A stretch of DNA of 64,000 bases. Source: Pseudolysinimonas yzui (lineage in GTDB: Bacteria > Actinomycetota > Actinomycetes > Actinomycetales > Microbacteriaceae). The DNA is taken from assembly GCF_014653215.1 (NCBI RefSeq), contig NZ_BNAI01000001.1, positions 610,609 to 674,608 of the forward strand, given 5' to 3'. The notes under the pieces are model-generated. The model did not search any database. It saw only the letters and a program-made list of their open reading frames with translations, and was not told where the DNA came from. Each line of letters opens with the position of its first letter. The stretch's first letter is position 1. Shown here piece by piece: positions 62,083-64,000 of this stretch. The translations under genes and the position numbers were made by a program.

Positions 62083-63585
62083 TCACACGAGCAGGAGGAC
62101 CGTCGCCAGGTAGGCGACGAGCGAGAGCACGACGGCGTACGGCAGCGCCATCCACAGCATCCGCAGGTAGCCCAGCCGGATCAGCGGTGCGAGCGCCGAG
62201 GTGAGCAGGAACAGGAACGCCGCCTGTCCGTTGGGCGTCGCGATGCTCGGGATGTTCGTGCCCGTGTTGATCGACACGGAGAGCAGTTCGAACTGCTCTC
62301 GTGAGATGCCGCCGGCCAGGAACGCCTGTTCGACCTCGGTGATGTAGATCGTCGCGACGAAGACGTTGTCGCTGATCGCCGACAGCAACCCCGACGCGAT
62401 GAAGATCAGCGACAGCTGGCCGGTTCCCTCCTGCGCGAGCACCGCGTCGATGACGGGCGCGAAGAGGCCCTGCTCATGGATGACCGCGACGATCGCGAAG
62501 AAGGTGACGAGCAGCGCGGTGAACGGCATCGCCTCCTGGAAGGCCTTGCCGATCGCGTGCTCGTTGGTGACCCCGTTGAACGCGGTCGCGAGCACGATGA
62601 CGCCCAGGCCGATGACGCCGACCTCCGCCACGTGGAGGGCGAGCCCCACGACGAGCGCGACCGCGGTGAGCGCCTGCACCAGAAGACGGGCCCGCATCTT
62701 GGGCGTGCGGCCCGCCGACTCCCGCTCGTTCCAGTGCTCCATGACCTCGCGCACCGACGCCGGAAGCTCGGCGCCGTAGCCGAAGAGCCGGGTGCGTTCC
62801 AGCAGGACGCACAGGGCGAGGCCGACGACGAGCACGGGCATCGACACCGGCGCGACCCGCACGAAGAACTCCGTGAAGCCCCAGCCGAGGGTCTCGCCGA
62901 TGAGCAGGTTCTGCGGTTCGCCGACGAGGGTCGCGACCCCGCCGAGTGCCGTGCCCACCATCGCGTGCATCATGAGGCTGCGCAGGAACGACCGGAAGGT
63001 CGCCATGTCGCTCTCGTGGCGCTCCTGCACGTAGCCGTCGTCTTCGTGGTCGTGGTCGTCGTCGAACCCGCGGCCGGAGATGAACCGGTGATACACGGTG
63101 TACAGCCCGGTCGCCACCGCGATGACGACGGCGGCGACGGTGAGCGCGTCGAGGAACGCCGAGAGCACGGCGGCGAGGGCGGCGAAGGTCAGCGACAGCA
63201 GGATCTTCGACTTCACGGCGACGAGCAGCTTGGTGAAGAGCATCAGCAGCAGGTCGCGCATGAAGTAGATGCCGGCGACCATGAACATCAGCAGCAGGAT
63301 GACGGGGAAGTTGGCCTCGGTCTCGTGGAAGACGTCGTCGGGCGAGGCCATCCCGATCGCGACGGCTTCGATCGCCAGCAGCCCACCCGGCAGCAGGGGG
63401 TAGCACTTCAGCGCCATCGCGAGGGTGAAGATGAACTCCGCGACGAGCAGCCAGCCGCCTAGGAACGGGTCGACGAGGAGGAACACGAGCGGGTTCGCCA
63501 CCAGGAAGGCGAGGATCGTGATCTTGTACCAGCGCGGGGCGTTACCGAGGAAGTTGCGCGCGAGCGACGGGGCAAGGGTCTTCAC
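62083..63585 (-). CDS. nhaB: NhaB-type sodium/proton antiporter
   Basis: 500 residues, close to the 513 of E. coli NhaB, with about twelve helices. It resembles the NhaB N-terminus: [20 protein letters not shown], compared with [20 protein letters not shown] of E. coli as I recall it. Also [13 protein letters not shown] and [23 protein letters not shown] at 63585 preferred (GGAG four bases upstream, N-terminal alignment); 63603 is an alternative. NhaB is mostly known in gammaproteobacteria, so its presence here is unusual. Confidence 0.85.
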   Translation of the reverse strand: MKTLAPSLARNFLGNAPRWYKITILAFLVANPLVFLLVDPFLGGWLLVAEFIFTLAMALKCYPLLPGGLLAIEAVAIGMASPDDVFHETEANFPVILLLMFMVAGIYFMRDLLLMLFTKLLVAVKSKILLSLTFAALAAVLSAFLDALTVAAVVIAVATGLYTVYHRFISGRGFDDDHDHEDDGYVQERHESDMATFRSFLRSLMMHAMVGTALGGVATLVGEPQNLLIGETLGWGFTEFFVRVAPVSMPVLVVGLALCVLLERTRLFGYGAELPASVREVMEHWNERESAGRTPKMRARLLVQALTAVALVVGLALHVAEVGVIGLGVIVLATAFNGVTNEHAIGKAFQEAMPFTALLVTFFAIVAVIHEQGLFAPVIDAVLAQEGTGQLSLIFIASGLLSAISDNVFVATIYITEVEQAFLAGGISREQFELLSVSINTGTNIPSIATPNGQAAFLFLLTSALAPLIRLGYLRMLWMALPYAVVLSLVAYLATVLLLV

Positions 63586-63719
63586 AGGTCTCCGATCAGT
63601 CACGACGCGTTCGCGTCGGCCGACCAGGCTTCCCGGCGCTCCACGGCAAGCCTATCGGGGCGAACTCGGGGCGAATCGGAGGGCTGCCGAAACACGATGT
63701 TTACATCGACGTGCCGTGT

Positions 63720-63757
63720 GTAACGTTCGCGAAACATTTACCACGCCCCCCGGTAAC
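63720..63757 (+). promoter_or_regulatory. GlnR-like operator upstream of amtB
   Basis: GTAAC-N6-GAAAC-N6-CACGC-N6-GTAAC, exactly the 38-bp geometry of the glnA1 box. The first half-site pair is perfect, the third element does not match, and the fourth matches 4 of 5. It lies 102 bases before the amtB start. Confidence 0.65.
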
Positions 63758-63858
63758 GTCGCGCCGCCAGACTGTCCGCGTACCCGAGGCAGCAAACCCC
63801 CTCGCCGAGCGCGACGGTCCAACGGTGCACCTTCTGCAAATACCTAGAGAGGTTTGAA

Positions 63859-64000
63859 ATGGATCAAGGCCCTACCGCCTTCATGTTGCTGACCGCCGCT
63901 CTCGTCCTGCTCATGACGCCGGGCCTCGCCTTCTTCTACGGCGGCCTCGTCAAGGCGAAGAGCGTCATCAGCATGATGATGATGTCCTTCGGAGCCATCG
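63859..64000 (+). CDS. amtB: Ammonium transporter AmtB (5' part, cut by window edge)
   Basis: The first 47 codons. MDQGPTAFMLLTAALVLLMT is the first membrane helix, followed by PGLAFFYGGLVKAKS, a diagnostic Amt motif, and SVISMMMMSFGAI. Mediates ammonium uptake; usually followed by glnK and glnD. The ATG has AGAGAGG six bases upstream. Likely GlnR-activated with glnA1. Confidence 0.95.
   Translation, partial: MDQGPTAFMLLTAALVLLMTPGLAFFYGGLVKAKSVISMMMMSFGAI

Noticed and set aside
63736..63757. Second half of the amtB GlnR-like site considered a full box
   Set aside because: The third element CACGC does not match gTnAC; reported as a degenerate half-site instead.

Overview
The window is chromosomal DNA of very high G+C from an actinobacterium, most probably family Microbacteriaceae (order Micrococcales). 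The evidence is: an actinobacterial class A RNase P RNA; actinobacteria-type proteins (SepH, DUF3000, DUF3093, DUF3159, DUF3710, DUF4191, DUF4193, DUF7455, polyphosphate glucokinase); two glutamine synthetases plus GlnE; a GlnR-type operator; many leaderless genes with a TANNNT -10 box six bases before the start codon; and a separate topoisomerase IV pair. Gene order on the left (Nif3-like, coiled-coil protein, RNase H, panB, glnA2, glnE, glnA1, RDD, DUF4191, lipA, lipB, E2) follows the Rv2215-Rv2230c block of Mycobacterium tuberculosis as I remember it. Much of the right part (sigA, ppgK, DUF4193, DUF3093, dut, DUF3710, dxs, RNase D, DUF3000, RibD-like) recalls Rv2671-Rv2703. No prophage, insertion sequence, CRISPR array or tRNA was seen.

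Layout. 1-760: start of the kdp potassium-ATPase operon (minus strand; kdpA cut by the window edge, kdpF, and an unannotated 27-residue membrane peptide) with candidate KdpE sites. 0.77-6.5 kb: EamA transporter, NCS1-like permease with a giant Pro-rich N-terminus, Nif3-like protein, CdsZ-like coiled-coil protein lacking its zinc ribbon cysteines, and RNase HI. 6.5-7.2 kb: rnpB and a cold-shock gene. 7.3-12.5 kb: ppgK, map, a small divergent gene, DUF72, panB, nadE. 12.5-18.5 kb: nitrogen cluster glnA2-glnE and convergent glnA1 with a GlnR box. 18.5-27.4 kb: RDD, DUF4191, lipA-lipB, a membrane pseudokinase, sucB-type E2, lpd and pepA. Lipoate is made and attached to E2, which lpd re-oxidises. 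27.4-32.8 kb: PAC2 protein, primary sigma factor, a CofE-like ligase, two alanine-racemase-related genes and DUF7455. 33-41.8 kb: parE, small genes, azlCD, parC and a phosphodiesterase-like gene. 42-45.8 kb: sepH, DUF4193, DUF3093, dut, DUF3710, DUF3159. 45.9-52.3 kb: aconitase, dxs, MFS exporter. 52.3-57.6 kb: beta-oxidation pair, RNase D, DUF3000. 57.7-63.6 kb: hydrolase, RibD-like reductase, sufE, sulfurtransferase, ZapE-like ATPase, NhaB. 63.7-64 kb: GlnR-like site and the start of amtB.

Most unusual observation: two overlapping genes at 30759-32482 look like complementary halves of alanine racemase. One keeps the PLP lysine but has lost the catalytic tyrosine. The other keeps the tyrosine, but its barrel is mostly deleted and arginine replaces the lysine. 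Since the normal enzyme builds each active site from the lysine of one subunit and the tyrosine of the other, an obligate heterodimer with a single active site is a testable idea. Other notable points are the 17 leaderless starts, the nitrogen operators, a palindrome at the aconitase promoter, a 26-bp-arm inverted repeat at 41.9 kb and the pseudokinase. Everything is read by eye from the sequence; no database search was run.
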